This document shows, one piece after another, positions 36,300-46,233 of a stretch of 49,491 nucleotides of DNA. Made by a program: the position numbers and the translations under genes. The notes under the pieces were generated by a model. The model worked only from the letters and a program-made list of their open reading frames with translations. It did not search any database and was not told the DNA's origin. The DNA is from Rhodospirillales bacterium (GTDB lineage: Bacteria; Pseudomonadota; Alphaproteobacteria; Rhodospirillales; Magnetospirillaceae). The number at the start of each line of letters is the position of its first letter. Position 1 is the stretch's first letter. The stretch covers positions 1-49,491 of the forward strand of contig JACMKT010000159.1 of the NCBI GenBank assembly GCA_014380005.1, in the 5' to 3' direction.

Positions 36300-36611
36300 A
36301 TGTTCCAAGCCATTGACAAGAATTTTCTCGAGCAGTTCAACGTCGACCCCAGCACCGTCTTCGGGAAGTTCGTCGAGCTTCAGCGCGCTGGGTTCGAGGC
36401 GGTCCGTGAGATCGCCGAGAACAATGGCCGTGCCCTGACCCAGATCAGCACCATCCGCGATCCGCAGGAATTTCTGACCGCCCCGCAGACCATCCTGCAG
36501 ACCGTGACCGAGCAGAATCTGGCCGTGCTGAACCGCCTGTTCCAATCGGCCTCCGCCGAAGACGCCGCCCCGGCCAAGGCCCGCAAGGCTGCCGAGCGCA
36601 AGGGTCTGTAA
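36300..36611 (+). CDS. phaP: Phasin family protein
   Basis: 103 residues, mostly amphipathic helix, with a phasin pattern: FLEQFNVDPSTVFGKFVELQRAGFEAVREIAENN, then LTQISTIRDPQEFLTAPQTILQTVTEQNLAVLNRLF, and an Ala/Lys tail. Phasins coat polyhydroxyalkanoate granules and affect their number and size. AAGGA lies upstream of ATG 36300. A phaP-type operator is just upstream; a hairpin follows the gene. Confidence 0.85.
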   Translation: MFQAIDKNFLEQFNVDPSTVFGKFVELQRAGFEAVREIAENNGRALTQISTIRDPQEFLTAPQTILQTVTEQNLAVLNRLFQSASAEDAAPAKARKAAERKGL

Positions 36612-36640
36612 TCGGCGCTTTCCTCCCTGCCGGTCCAGAG

Positions 36641-36673
36641 ATGGCCGCGCTGGTCTATCGCCCGCGCGGCCAT
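36641..36673 (+). terminator. Hairpin after the phasin gene
   Basis: A perfect 10-bp stem (36641-36650 with 36664-36673) with a 13-base loop lies between phaP and the response regulator gene. No T tract follows, so termination is uncertain. Confidence 0.45.
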
Positions 36674-36704
36674 TCCCGGGCTCTCTGTTTCGAGGTTTAG
36701 CGCC

Positions 36705-37349
36705 ATGAAAATCCTGATCGCTGACGACCATGAATTGTTCCGCGAGGGGCTGCGGCAGATCCTGGAACAAATGGATCCGGCCATGACCATCGTGGAAGCC
36801 GCCGACTTCCAGCAAGCCATCGCCGCGGTCGAGCGTGAAAACGACATCGACATCGTCCTGATGGACATCGCCATGCCCGGCGGGGTGTGGAACGACACCC
36901 TGCCCCGCCTCAAGGACATCCTGCCCGAGCGGGTTCCGGTCATCATCGTCTCGGCGTCGGACGACCGTCGTCAGGTGCTGGAGACCATCACCCTGGGTGC
37001 CGCCGGGTTCATCCCCAAGACCTCGTCCAGCCGGGTCATGTTGTCAGCTCTTCAACTGGTGCTGGCCGGGGGCGTCTATCTGCCGCCTGCCCTGCTGCAA
37101 CAGGGCGGCGACATCAGCGACGCCGCCGGGGTGCCCCACGGCGCCGATGCCCTGCTGACCCCGCGCCAGCGCGAGGTTCTTGCCTTGCTGGGCAAGGGCC
37201 AAGCCAATAAGGAGATCGCCCGCGCTCTCCAACTGGCCGAAGGCACGGTGAAGCTGCATGTCACCGCCATCTTGAAGACCCTGGGCGTCAACAACCGCAC
37301 CCGCGCCGTTGTCGCCGCCGCGCAGCTCGGGCTTGCCGTCAAGGACTGA
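36705..37349 (+). CDS. LuxR/NarL-family response regulator
   Basis: 214 residues. The receiver has IADDHELFREGLRQIL, the phospho-acceptor in VLMDIAMPGG and VIIVSASDD, ending with GFIPKTSS. The LuxR helix-turn-helix (about 148-205) is LTPRQREVLALLGKGQANKEIARALQLAEGTVKLHVTAILKTLGVNNRTRAVVAA. No kinase gene is adjacent, so its partner is unknown. It ends at a bidirectional terminator facing the che operon. Confidence 0.95.
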   Translation: MKILIADDHELFREGLRQILEQMDPAMTIVEAADFQQAIAAVERENDIDIVLMDIAMPGGVWNDTLPRLKDILPERVPVIIVSASDDRRQVLETITLGAAGFIPKTSSSRVMLSALQLVLAGGVYLPPALLQQGGDISDAAGVPHGADALLTPRQREVLALLGKGQANKEIARALQLAEGTVKLHVTAILKTLGVNNRTRAVVAAAQLGLAVKD

Positions 37350-37356
37350 GCGTAAG

Positions 37357-37388
37357 AAGGCTCGACCGTCACCCGGTCGAGCCTTTTC
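37357..37388. terminator. Bidirectional terminator, response regulator / che operon
   Basis: A 12-bp stem AAGGCTCGACCG (37357-37368) / CGGTCGAGCCTT (37374-37385) is followed by TTC. It lies between two convergent genes and ends both transcripts. Confidence 0.9.
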
Positions 37389-37412
37389 GTCAACAGCACC
37401 AAGCCGGTTGGC

Positions 37413-39137
37413 TTAGAACAGCAGATCATCCACATCCGCCTCAGTGGCGGCCGGTGCAGGGGATTCCTCCGCCGTGCCGCCCAGCATGTGGTGGACGCGG
37501 CGTTCGCTGTCCATGGTGTAACGGCCATGCAGCAGGTGCAGAACCTCGTCGCGGATGCTATCCAAATCCCCCGCTTTGTCATCGGCATCGCCGGCCAACG
37601 CAGTCAGCATGGTGCCGCATTCCACCAGGGAATTGACGAATTCCGGGTGGGCCCGGAGCAAGGCCACCGAGCGTTCCAGCGCCTGGGTGGCGGTGCCGCT
37701 GCCGGTGGCGAGGGTGGCCAGGGAGTGGCCCAATTCGTCGCCGATGGATTCCAGCGTGTGCACGGACGCGGCCATCTCGCCTTCCAGATCGGCGGCCTGA
37801 TGCCCCAGCCGTTCGCCGTCGCGCATGGCGCCGGCTGAGGCGATCAGAAGTTGCAGCCCGGCCATGATGGCGCTGCCGTCCTCGGCAGTGCGGTTGGAAT
37901 AGCCGCGCAATTCCTGGGCGATGACGCTGAGTGACCGCCCCTGGGTGCCCAGGCGGGCGCATTTGAAGGTGGCGTTCAAGCCCATGACCCGCATGTCGGC
38001 TTCAATGCCGCCGATAGCTTCCACATGGCGGACCATGCCGGCCACCACGGTGGAGATGCTGGACACCACCTCTTCCACGCCGGCACGGGCCTCGGCATAG
38101 CGGCGCAGCAATTGGTGTGCTTCCTCGAACTCGTGACCAAGTTCCGCCAGGAAGGACGACCCCGAGCCCGAGCCGTAGACCGCGTTGCAGCGGTTGGGCA
38201 GCGAGGCGATGTCGGCAGCCAGTTCGTGCAGATTGCCATCCATGCGTTTAAGTTCGCGCCCCAATTCCTCACCGCCCTGGGTCGCCTGCGCCGCCTGCAA
38301 CCGGCACACCGCACCGGTCAGGACAATGCGCTGGGCCGGCGACAATTGCGCACCATCTTGGGTGACGGCTAGGCTGGCATCATTAAGGATGTCCAGCAGG
38401 GTCGCCAGGGCCTCGCGCACGTGCTCGGCGCGCTGACGGGTGATGTCACCCACCTGCAACGCCTCCACCGCCTGGGCCACCTGCCCGGCCATGTGGCGCG
38501 ACAGATCGCCCACGGCCAGGATGGTGTCGGCGGAATCCTTGCGGCGCTGAGCCACCGCTTTCAGCCCACTGCTCAGCCGGTCCGACACAGCGCCCAAGGA
38601 CCGTCCGTAATCGCGCCCGAACGTGGTCAACCCGTCCCGCGCCGAGCCCAAACTGGCCACCAGCCCGGCCAACTCGCCGGCCAACAGGCCTAGGCCCTCA
38701 TCGGCCATACTGGCCAAGCGCCCGATTTCCTGGGTGAACACGGTGAAGTCCACATCGCGGGCGGTGATATGAGCAGCTTCCACCTTGGCATTGATGGCAA
38801 GCAGGCGGATTTCGCCGATAACCTTGCGCAGGCGCTGGATGCGGACTTCCAGGGCCGACACTTCGGCCTGCATGGTCTCCAACCGGGTCTGGCTGGCCTG
38901 GGTGCCCTCCCCCAACCGGCCCAACTGCCCGGAGATGGTCTCCAGGCTGGCAAAGGCGACGACGGAATCGTCGTCACTCATACGATGGGCGATGGCGCTG
39001 AAGCCATCGGTCAGGCCCCGCAGGATATCCACCGCCGAGGCCAAATGAGTGCCGGCGTCCAGGAATACCTGTTCGATGGGGGCCAGCGACCGCCCCAGCA
39101 GGGCGGAAGCGGAGCGGATTTGCACATCAAAATTCAT
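37413..39137 (-). CDS. Chemoreceptor-like cytoplasmic protein with CheZ-like motifs
   Basis: 574 residues, nearly all helical, with no membrane segment. Residues 100-145 ([22 protein letters not shown]...) and 378-415 ([16 protein letters not shown]) resemble MCP signalling-tip sequence. Residues 227-240 ([14 protein letters not shown]) match the CheZ active-site pattern D-x3-Q-R with Asp231 and Gln235. The C-terminus ([16 protein letters not shown]) resembles the CheY-binding C-terminal peptide of CheZ. It is the last gene of the che operon, overlapping cheB by 4 bases. A scaffold or CheY-P phosphatase role is inferred, not shown; an ordinary soluble receptor is the alternative. Confidence 0.7.
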   Translation of the reverse strand: MNFDVQIRSASALLGRSLAPIEQVFLDAGTHLASAVDILRGLTDGFSAIAHRMSDDDSVVAFASLETISGQLGRLGEGTQASQTRLETMQAEVSALEVRIQRLRKVIGEIRLLAINAKVEAAHITARDVDFTVFTQEIGRLASMADEGLGLLAGELAGLVASLGSARDGLTTFGRDYGRSLGAVSDRLSSGLKAVAQRRKDSADTILAVGDLSRHMAGQVAQAVEALQVGDITRQRAEHVREALATLLDILNDASLAVTQDGAQLSPAQRIVLTGAVCRLQAAQATQGGEELGRELKRMDGNLHELAADIASLPNRCNAVYGSGSGSSFLAELGHEFEEAHQLLRRYAEARAGVEEVVSSISTVVAGMVRHVEAIGGIEADMRVMGLNATFKCARLGTQGRSLSVIAQELRGYSNRTAEDGSAIMAGLQLLIASAGAMRDGERLGHQAADLEGEMAASVHTLESIGDELGHSLATLATGSGTATQALERSVALLRAHPEFVNSLVECGTMLTALAGDADDKAGDLDSIRDEVLHLLHGRYTMDSERRVHHMLGGTAEESPAPAATEADVDDLLF

Positions 39138-40213
39138 GACTTACCCGCCCGCAGAATTTCAATGGGGATGGTGTCCAGCGGCACCACCTTCTCAGCCGCG
39201 CCCAGGGCGATGGCTTCCTTGGGCATGCCGAAGACCACGCAGCTCTCTTCGTCTTGAGCAATGGTGAATGCGCCGGCCTGACGCATTTCCAGCAGGCCTT
39301 TGGCGCCATCATCGCCCATGCCGGTCATCAGGATGCCCACGGCATTGCCGCCGGCATATTGCGCAGCGGAGCGGAACAGCACGTCCACCGATGGACGGTG
39401 ACGCGACACCAGCGGGCCGTCCTTGATGGCGACGTGGTAGCGCGCGCCGCTGCGTTGCAGCAGCATATGACGGTTACCGGGTGCGATCAGCACATGGCCA
39501 CGCAGCACGGCGTCGCCATTCTCGGCCTCTTTCACCGTCACCTCGCACAGGCTGTCCAGCCGGCGGGCAAAGGCGGCAGTGAATTTCTCGGGCATGTGCT
39601 GGACGATGACGATACCGGGCGAATCCGCCGGCAGGGTTTCCAGCACGGCGCGCAGGGATTCCGTGCCGCCGGTGGAGGCGCCCATGCACACCACCTTTTC
39701 CGTGGTCCGCGCCATGGCGTGGCTGCTGGGGGCCGGCATCATGGCGTCGGCGGTCAGCTTCTTCGCCACCTCGCGCATGGGCGAGCGTGCAGGGGCGATC
39801 CGGCCCAGCTTGGCGCGGGCGGCGCCCTTGACCGCGTCGCAGATGCGCACCCGCGATTCCACCAGGAACTGCCGGGTCTCGGTGCGGGGCTTGAGGATGA
39901 TGTCCACCGCGCCGGCCTCAAGCGCCAGCATCAGCGTCTGCGACCCTTCCTCGGTCAGCGACGAGCACATGACCACCGGAATGGGCTTCTGGCTCATTAT
40001 CTTCTTCAGGAACGAGATGCCGTCCATGCGCGGCATTTCCACGTCCAGAGTGATGACGTCGGGAAGGTCGCGTTGCATGCGCTGGGCGGCGGCGAAGGGA
40101 TCGGCGGCGGTGCCCATGACCTCGATCTCGTCGTCACTGGACAAGATGTCGGCCAAGGTCTGGCGGACCGAGGCCGAATCATCGACGATAAGAACGCGCA
40201 CCTTCCTGGCCAT
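39134..40213 (-). CDS. cheB: Protein-glutamate methylesterase CheB
   Basis: CheB demethylates or deamidates receptor glutamates in chemotactic adaptation. The 359 residues have an N-terminal receiver ([18 protein letters not shown], phospho-acceptor in [12 protein letters not shown]) and a C-terminal esterase with the Ser of GASTGGTE, the His of [13 protein letters not shown] and the Asp of [13 protein letters not shown] 40211-40213 is chosen by the receiver's start. It lies 7 bases after cheR. Confidence 0.97.
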   Translation of the reverse strand: MARKVRVLIVDDSASVRQTLADILSSDDEIEVMGTAADPFAAAQRMQRDLPDVITLDVEMPRMDGISFLKKIMSQKPIPVVMCSSLTEEGSQTLMLALEAGAVDIILKPRTETRQFLVESRVRICDAVKGAARAKLGRIAPARSPMREVAKKLTADAMMPAPSSHAMARTTEKVVCMGASTGGTESLRAVLETLPADSPGIVIVQHMPEKFTAAFARRLDSLCEVTVKEAENGDAVLRGHVLIAPGNRHMLLQRSGARYHVAIKDGPLVSRHRPSVDVLFRSAAQYAGGNAVGILMTGMGDDGAKGLLEMRQAGAFTIAQDEESCVVFGMPKEAIALGAAEKVVPLDTIPIEILRAGKS

Positions 40214-40220
40214 GCCCCAC

Positions 40221-41072
40221 CTATACGCGCTGGAATACCGCCGTCGCCACCTGCCGCAAAGGCAGGTCGAAACCGGCAATGGATTCGGAATGGCCGATGA
40301 ACAGATAGCCGCCGGGCAACAGATGCCAGCACAGATTGCCAACCACCGCTTCCTGGGTAGGCTTGTCGAAATAAATCAGGATGTTACGGCAGAACAACAG
40401 ATGAGCGGCAAGGTCCAACTCATACGGCCCCTCGATCAGGTTCAGCCGGGCGAAGGTGACGCGGCTGCGCAGGTCGGGGGCAATACGCACGGTGTGGCTA
40501 GCCGAGTCCTTGGCGCGGCGCAGATAGCGCTTGCGCATATCCATGGGCACCGGCGCAATCATCTCCTCGGAATAGATGGCGCGGTGCGCGGTTTCCAGAA
40601 CTTCCGTGCAGATGTCGGTGGCCAGCACCGAGAAGCGGAATCCCCGCTGGGCGGCGGCGAAATCGGCCAGCAGCATGGCAATGCTATAGGCCTCGGCACC
40701 GATGGAGGCGGCTGCGCTCCACGCCATCAGCGGCTTTTGCATGCCGATGCCCAGGGCCGCCATCTCCGGCAAGGCGATGTCGGCCAGGAAGCGGAAATGC
40801 TCCGGCTCGCGGAAGAAATCGGTTTTGTTGGTGGTGACGGCATCGATCAGATGGGTCACTTCCGTATCCCACCCGCCTTCGTCGAACAGATGCCGGCAAT
40901 ATTGGTCGAAACTGCCCAGACCCAGGGCACGCACCCGCTTGCGCAGGCGCCCTTCCAACATGGACTTCTTGGTGGCAGGCATCTTGATACCGGCATAACC
41001 CTGGACGAACTCCGCCAGCCGCTTGAAATCGCGGCCCGACAGACCCACCGTGGATACATCGCCCTGCATCAT
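40221..41072 (-). CDS. cheR: Chemotaxis methyltransferase CheR
   Basis: CheR methylates receptor glutamates using S-adenosylmethionine. The 283 residues include the N-terminal substrate-contact helices ([18 protein letters not shown]), [18 protein letters not shown], the SAM loop [18 protein letters not shown], and [14 protein letters not shown]. Two adjacent ATGs overlap the upstream cheW stop. It is expected to act on the MCP encoded two genes upstream, which has a C-terminal tether motif. Confidence 0.96.
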   Translation of the reverse strand: MMQGDVSTVGLSGRDFKRLAEFVQGYAGIKMPATKKSMLEGRLRKRVRALGLGSFDQYCRHLFDEGGWDTEVTHLIDAVTTNKTDFFREPEHFRFLADIALPEMAALGIGMQKPLMAWSAAASIGAEAYSIAMLLADFAAAQRGFRFSVLATDICTEVLETAHRAIYSEEMIAPVPMDMRKRYLRRAKDSASHTVRIAPDLRSRVTFARLNLIEGPYELDLAAHLLFCRNILIYFDKPTQEAVVGNLCWHLLPGGYLFIGHSESIAGFDLPLRQVATAVFQRV

Positions 41073-41545
41073 TCCGCCGCCTCGGGGACCACCCGCGCAA
41101 TGTCGTCGGAAGAAAACAAACGCGTCAGATCGAACACCACGACGAAGGTGTCACCGCGACGGCCGATGCCCTGGATGTATTCCGAATGCCAGCGCACGCC
41201 GATATCGGGCGGTGCCTCGACGCCGTCCAAGGGCGTGACCTCGAACACCCGGTCGGCCAACAGGCCCATGACCAACCTGCGTTCGCACACCTCGACCTCA
41301 AGCACCAGAATACGGGTCTGCAACGTATGCGCCGCCGGGGCAAACCCCAGCTTGGCGCGCAGATCGATGACCGGCACACACTCGCCGCGTACGTCGATCA
41401 TGCCCAGCAGATAGGCCGGCCCGTTGGGCAGTTTGGCGATGGGCGGAACATCAAGGATTTCACGGACCCGGTGAACCTCGACCGCGAAGACTTCGCGGTC
41501 GAGGCCCAGCGTGACGTATTGAGAGCCGTCATCAAGAGCTTGCAT
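41069..41545 (-). CDS. cheW: CheW coupling protein (first copy)
   Basis: CheW links chemoreceptors to CheA. The 158 residues follow the two-barrel CheW fold: YVTLGLDREVFAVEVHRVREILDV, ... LPNGPAYLLGMIDVRGECVPVIDLRAKLG, ... GLLADRVFEVTPL. It lies between mcp and cheR, with a 4-base overlap to cheR. A second CheW is encoded upstream of mcp, so the two may serve different receptors or CheA positions. Confidence 0.95.
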   Translation of the reverse strand: MQALDDGSQYVTLGLDREVFAVEVHRVREILDVPPIAKLPNGPAYLLGMIDVRGECVPVIDLRAKLGFAPAAHTLQTRILVLEVEVCERRLVMGLLADRVFEVTPLDGVEAPPDIGVRWHSEYIQGIGRRGDTFVVVFDLTRLFSSDDIARVVPEAAE

Positions 41546-41556
41546 GACGCGCCCCC

Positions 41557-43638
41557 TTAATAGGTCTGGTAATCGGCATCCTGGGCGTCGGCACCCTTGC
41601 CCATGTCGAAGGCAAAGCCGGGCTTGGCCTTGCCGTTCGGCTTCTTGGCGCCGGCACGCACCGGCGTAGCAGCAGGACGCTTGGGCGATTTAACCGAGCC
41701 GATATGGCCGATGGTGGAACGCGGAGCCGGCTGACTGCGCGCGACCGGCTGACCAGCACCTTCATCCGTGCGGAAGAACGAGATGGCGGTTTGCAGCTGT
41801 TCAGCCTGGGCCGCCAATTCCTCGGATGTCGCCGCCATTTCCTCGGACGCGGCAGAGCTTTGCTGAGTCACCTTGTCGAGCTGCTGGATGGCTTGGTTAA
41901 TCTGGTCAGCACCGATGTCCTGCTCGCGGCAGGCGGCGGTGATTTCCTCAACCAATTCGGCGGTCTTCTTGATGTCGGGGACCAGCCGGGCCAGCATGCC
42001 GCCGGCTTCCGCGGCAACCTTGACGGTTTCGCCGGACAGGGCATTGATCTCGGCAGCGGCGGCTTGGCTGCGTTCGGCCAGCTTGCGCACTTCCGACGCC
42101 ACCACGGCAAAGCCCTTGCCATGCTCGCCGGCCCGCGCCGCTTCAACGGCGGCGTTCAGGGCCAACAGATCAGTCTGACGGGCGATTTCTTGGACGATAA
42201 GGATTTTCTCGGCAATGGTGCCCATGGCGGTCACTGCGCGGTTGACCGCCTCACCGCTGGCCTGGGCGTCCTTGGCCGATTGACGGGCGATCTTTTCGGT
42301 CTGGCTGGCGTTGTCGGCGTTTTGCTTGATGTTGGACGCCATCTGCTCCATGGAGGCCGAGGCTTCCTCAGCCGACGCCGCCTGTTCGGTGGAGCCCTGG
42401 CTCATTTCCTCGGCGGTGGCCGACAATTCCTGGCTGCCGGACGAGACGTTGGCCGAAGCGGATACCACATCGCCGACGACGCCGCGCAAGCGCAAGACCA
42501 TTTCGTTCAGATGCCCGAGAAGCTCACCGATTTCGTCCTTGGGCGGATTTTCCACGGTACGGGTCAGATCACCCCCGGCAACCGCCTGGGCCATGCTGCT
42601 GGCGCGGACAAGCCCCCGGCTTATGGTGATGGAGATGATAAAGGCGGCAGCAACGGCCATGACCAGCGAGATCAATGCGACGATGATCAGGATGGAGCGG
42701 ACGGAGGCATATTCCTCGCCACTTCCCTTCACCACCTTGGCAAAATTGATGCGTGACAAATCCGTATAGGATTCCAATTCCTTAGTGGCCTGTTCCAGCA
42801 ATTGGCGGCCCTGTCCGGCGGACAATTCGAACGCCTTGGTGTTGGAATTCTCCCGGCTCATCGCAATGGCTTGGCTGTGGACCTTGAGGTATTGCTCAAA
42901 GCGATCACCAATCAGGTCAAGCAAAACGCGCTCTTCCGCGGTGACGATCTTGCGTAATTCCTCACGCTGCCGATTGACCTCGGCCACCGCCGCGTCGATG
43001 CGGCCCTCATAACCGGCCATGGCTTCGGCGGTATCGGAGAGGATGTGGTTCTTTTCATGGCGCAGCACGTTCAGCAGTCCAATTTCAAGTTCCCTTGTCG
43101 CCACAATTCCGCGCACGGCATCAACGCCGGAATGGGTGGCCAGACGATCCTGCAAGCGGTCGAGCGGCTCGCTAACGGCCGTGAAGGCGTCGCGGCCTTG
43201 CTTCTGGGATAGGTTGCGGGCAACAACGTTGCTGTTGCGCTTCGCCAACTCGCGCACCTTTTCTTGGACCTGCAGATAGCGCTCGAACGCGGCCGAGAAG
43301 AGATCTATCCGCCGCTTGCCTTCGTCGCTGGCCAACTCGCGCAAGGCATCGCGGTCCTTCCGCAGATCATCGCGCTTGCGCACGATATCGGCATCATAGC
43401 GGGCCAGCAGATCGTCGGAGGAGGACAGGATCAGGTTCTTTTCCGCCTTTACCATCTCCTGGAAATCGGATTCCACAGTCTGGGCAAGAACCAGGCGCTG
43501 ACTGTCGACGGTGCTGACGCGATTCAGGGCGTCATACATCTGCGTGACGCCGGACAAGCCGACCACGACGCAAACACCAAGAAGAGCGACAACCAGCGCA
43601 AATGCTAGAATAAGCTTTAGCTTAATGGTCATGTGCAC
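41557..43638 (-). CDS. Methyl-accepting chemotaxis protein with duplicated helical sensor
   Basis: 693 residues. TM1 (about 6-28), a periplasmic sensor (29-312), TM2 (about 314-338), HAMP (about 340-392) and the signalling domain with tip [36 protein letters not shown]. The sensor is an internal repeat with a 129-residue period: EKN at 66 and 195, FERYLQV at 118 and FEQYLKV at 247, NSN at 135 and 264, QGR at 147 and 276. After a Pro/Lys-rich linker the C-terminus is DYQTY, which fits the CheR/CheB tether consensus. The start is GTG 43636-43638 after AAGGAG. Confidence 0.95.
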   Translation of the reverse strand: MHMTIKLKLILAFALVVALLGVCVVVGLSGVTQMYDALNRVSTVDSQRLVLAQTVESDFQEMVKAEKNLILSSSDDLLARYDADIVRKRDDLRKDRDALRELASDEGKRRIDLFSAAFERYLQVQEKVRELAKRNSNVVARNLSQKQGRDAFTAVSEPLDRLQDRLATHSGVDAVRGIVATRELEIGLLNVLRHEKNHILSDTAEAMAGYEGRIDAAVAEVNRQREELRKIVTAEERVLLDLIGDRFEQYLKVHSQAIAMSRENSNTKAFELSAGQGRQLLEQATKELESYTDLSRINFAKVVKGSGEEYASVRSILIIVALISLVMAVAAAFIISITISRGLVRASSMAQAVAGGDLTRTVENPPKDEIGELLGHLNEMVLRLRGVVGDVVSASANVSSGSQELSATAEEMSQGSTEQAASAEEASASMEQMASNIKQNADNASQTEKIARQSAKDAQASGEAVNRAVTAMGTIAEKILIVQEIARQTDLLALNAAVEAARAGEHGKGFAVVASEVRKLAERSQAAAAEINALSGETVKVAAEAGGMLARLVPDIKKTAELVEEITAACREQDIGADQINQAIQQLDKVTQQSSAASEEMAATSEELAAQAEQLQTAISFFRTDEGAGQPVARSQPAPRSTIGHIGSVKSPKRPAATPVRAGAKKPNGKAKPGFAFDMGKGADAQDADYQTY

Positions 43639-43657
43639 GATGTGAACTCCTTGGATG

Positions 43658-44155
43658 TCACTGTGCCGCAGCCTGGGAATCAGACCCCAGATAGGCCCGT
43701 TCGTCCGAAGCGAAGATGCGGTTGATGTCGAGAATGATGATGAAATCGTCGGCCCGCTTGCCCACGCAACGGATGAAGTCCGAGCGCCAGCGCATGCCGA
43801 TCCGGGGCGGAGCTTCCTGGGCGCTCGCGGCCACCTCGGTGACCTCGTAGACCTTGTCGGCCAGGGCGCCGACGATGGTGGGCTCGCCGTCCAAATCCAC
43901 TTCCAGCACGACGATGCGGGTATCGATGGTGGGCGGCTTGCGGGCCATGCCGAATTTGAGGCGCAAATCCACCAGCGGCACCACCTTGCCGCGCACGTTG
44001 ATCAGGCCGTTGACGAAGGGCCGCGCGTTGGGCACCTCGGTGATGGTCACCACGTCGAGGATTTCGCGCACCATGTCGGCACCGACGGCGAAGATTTCAC
44101 CGTCAAGGCCCAGGGTCAGCACTTCCAGGGATTGGCCGCCGGTCCAATGGGTCAT
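43658..44155 (-). CDS. cheW: CheW coupling protein (second copy)
   Basis: 165 residues of the CheW fold: [74 protein letters not shown]. It begins at ATG 44153-44155, 8 bases after AAGGAGG; a GTG at 44173 overlaps that site and is not used. It lies directly between cheA and mcp, suggesting it couples these two. Confidence 0.95.
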   Translation of the reverse strand: MTHWTGGQSLEVLTLGLDGEIFAVGADMVREILDVVTITEVPNARPFVNGLINVRGKVVPLVDLRLKFGMARKPPTIDTRIVVLEVDLDGEPTIVGALADKVYEVTEVAASAQEAPPRIGMRWRSDFIRCVGKRADDFIIILDINRIFASDERAYLGSDSQAAAQ

Positions 44156-44169
44156 GGCACCATCCTCCT

Positions 44170-46233
44170 TCACGACGCTTTCAGCCGGTCTTCGCGCGCC
44201 TGACCGAATTCGACCAGATGCGCCACGTCGAGGATCAGCGCCACGCTGCCGTCGCCCAGGATGGTGGCGCCCGAAAAGGTCTCCACATCCGCATGCAGCT
44301 TGGACAGCGACTTGATGACGGTCTGGTGGTCGCCGATGACCTGATCCACCACCAAGCCGACCTTGAACTCCTTGGTCGAAACGATGACCACCTTCTGGTA
44401 CTGGTCGGCGGGGGTTTGCGACGCGAACATTTCGCGCAGGCGCAGGAAGGGCACCAGATCGTCACGGATATTGAGGAAGCTGCGGCCGCGCGAACGGTCA
44501 TCCGCCGCCGTCAACTCGACGCATTCCTCCACGGCGGCCAGCGGGATGACATAGCGGCCATTGCCCACCCGCACCAACAGGCCATCGATGATGGCCAGGG
44601 TCAGCGGCAGGCGCAGGGTGACTTCGGAGCCAATGCCCGGCTTGCTGTCGATTTCCACGGTGCCGCGCAGTGCCTCGATGGTGCGCTTGACCACGTCCAT
44701 GCCCACACCGCGCCCCGACAGGCTGGTGACTTCCTTGGCGGTGGAAAAGCCGGGATGGAAGATCAGCTGGTACAGCTCGCTATCGGACAGCTTGGCATCG
44801 GGCACGATCAGCCCTTGTTCCTCGGCCTTGGCGCGAATGCGCGCCTTGTTCAGGCCGGCGCCGTCGTCGCGGATGCTGATCAGCACTTCGGCGCCGGAAT
44901 GAACCGCCGACAGATGTACGCGGCCCTGTTCCGGCTTGCCCGCCCCGACCCGGCCCGCGCGCCCCTCGACGCCGTGGTCGATGCAGTTGCGGATCAGATG
45001 GACCAGCGGGTCGTTCAGCCGTTCGATGACGGTCTTATCCAGCTCGGTGTCCTCGCCCTCGGTGGTCAGGGCGATGTCCTTGCCCAAGTCACGCGACAGA
45101 TCGTGGACCAGACGGCGATAGCGGTTGAACAGCGAGCCGATGGGAACCGTGCGGATACCCATGGTGGTGTCGCGCAATTCGTTGACCAGACGCTCGATTT
45201 CCTCGGCCACGGACTTCAGCGGCGCGTTATCGCCGCCCATGACCAATTGGCGCAGACGGGCCTGGGCAATGACCAACTCGCCGACGCGGTCCATGAGGTC
45301 GTCCAGCCGCTCCGCCGGCACCCGGATGCTGTCGGCAGCTTTGGCGGCAGTGCGGGCAATCTCGGCCTCGCGCACATGCTGCTGTTCCATCAGGGCGGAA
45401 GCCACATGATCGGGCGATACCGCCGCGTTCTTCACCAGCAATTCGCCCAAATGGGGGCGTTCCGCCAGCGCATCCTGGACCGCTTGCGGATGGGTATCGC
45501 CGCGCTCCACCAGGATTTCACCCAGTTTCAGGGACTGCGGCTCCAGCGCTTCGACCTTCAGCTCCATGTCGTCCAGCACGAACATGAAAACCTCGTCGAT
45601 GGCCGAACGCGGCGCTTCGGTGGTCAACATGGCGTCCCAGGCCAGATGGCAGAGATTGGGGTCGATGATGTCGATGCCCGGCACGTCGTCCATGGCGGCG
45701 ACCACGTCGCAGCGGCCCAACGAGCGCAACTCATCGATCAGCAGCAGTGGGTTGGTGCCCATGACCATGACATCGGCGGGCAGACGGAAACGGATGCGCC
45801 ACGTGGTCGGGCCGTCCGGTTCCATGACTGCGGCGGTCGCGGATGCTGTTGCCGGGGCTTTGGCGCCCACCAGGGTGGCCAATTGGCCCAGCAGCACCGC
45901 CGCCGCCGCGTGATCGGCGGTCTCGGGCGCCTCGATCAAGGCACGCATGTGGTCGCGCGATGCCAAGGCAAGGCGGATCAATTCCTGGGTGGGCGCCAGC
46001 CCGCCTTTGCGCACCAGATCGAAGGCGTTTTCCACGTGGTGGGTGAAGGCGGCCAGGGCGTCGAAGCCGAACATGGCGCCCGAGCCCTTCAGGGTGTGCA
46101 AGGCGCGGAAGGCAGTGTCGATCAACTCGCGGTCGCCGGGCCGTTCCTCAAGGTCCAGCAGCGCGCTTTCCAATTGCTCCAGCAGGTCCTGGGATTCCTG
46201 GCGGAAGGTGGCGGCGGGATCGACGGTTGCCAT
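44170..46233 (-). CDS. cheA: Chemotaxis histidine kinase CheA with MshEN-like linker repeats
   Basis: CheA is the receptor-coupled kinase for CheY and CheB. The 687 residues are P1 (Hpt, phospho-His46 in ALHTLKGSGAMFGFDAL), a P2-like domain (about 145-235), a linker (236-285) with two LGE(I/L)LV-type repeats resembling MshEN domains, dimerisation P3 (RLDDLMDRVGELVIAQARL), kinase P4 (LIRNCIDHGVE, DDGAGLN, GRGVGMDVVKRTIEALRG) and a CheW-like P5. The start overlaps the end of the second cheY frame by 1 base (TGATG). It is the largest gene of the operon. Confidence 0.97.
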   Translation of the reverse strand: MATVDPAATFRQESQDLLEQLESALLDLEERPGDRELIDTAFRALHTLKGSGAMFGFDALAAFTHHVENAFDLVRKGGLAPTQELIRLALASRDHMRALIEAPETADHAAAAVLLGQLATLVGAKAPATASATAAVMEPDGPTTWRIRFRLPADVMVMGTNPLLLIDELRSLGRCDVVAAMDDVPGIDIIDPNLCHLAWDAMLTTEAPRSAIDEVFMFVLDDMELKVEALEPQSLKLGEILVERGDTHPQAVQDALAERPHLGELLVKNAAVSPDHVASALMEQQHVREAEIARTAAKAADSIRVPAERLDDLMDRVGELVIAQARLRQLVMGGDNAPLKSVAEEIERLVNELRDTTMGIRTVPIGSLFNRYRRLVHDLSRDLGKDIALTTEGEDTELDKTVIERLNDPLVHLIRNCIDHGVEGRAGRVGAGKPEQGRVHLSAVHSGAEVLISIRDDGAGLNKARIRAKAEEQGLIVPDAKLSDSELYQLIFHPGFSTAKEVTSLSGRGVGMDVVKRTIEALRGTVEIDSKPGIGSEVTLRLPLTLAIIDGLLVRVGNGRYVIPLAAVEECVELTAADDRSRGRSFLNIRDDLVPFLRLREMFASQTPADQYQKVVIVSTKEFKVGLVVDQVIGDHQTVIKSLSKLHADVETFSGATILGDGSVALILDVAHLVEFGQAREDRLKAS

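Noticed and set aside
39579-41414. 611-codon open frame antisense to cheB/cheR/cheW
   Set aside because: Shadow of three overlapping, intact che genes.
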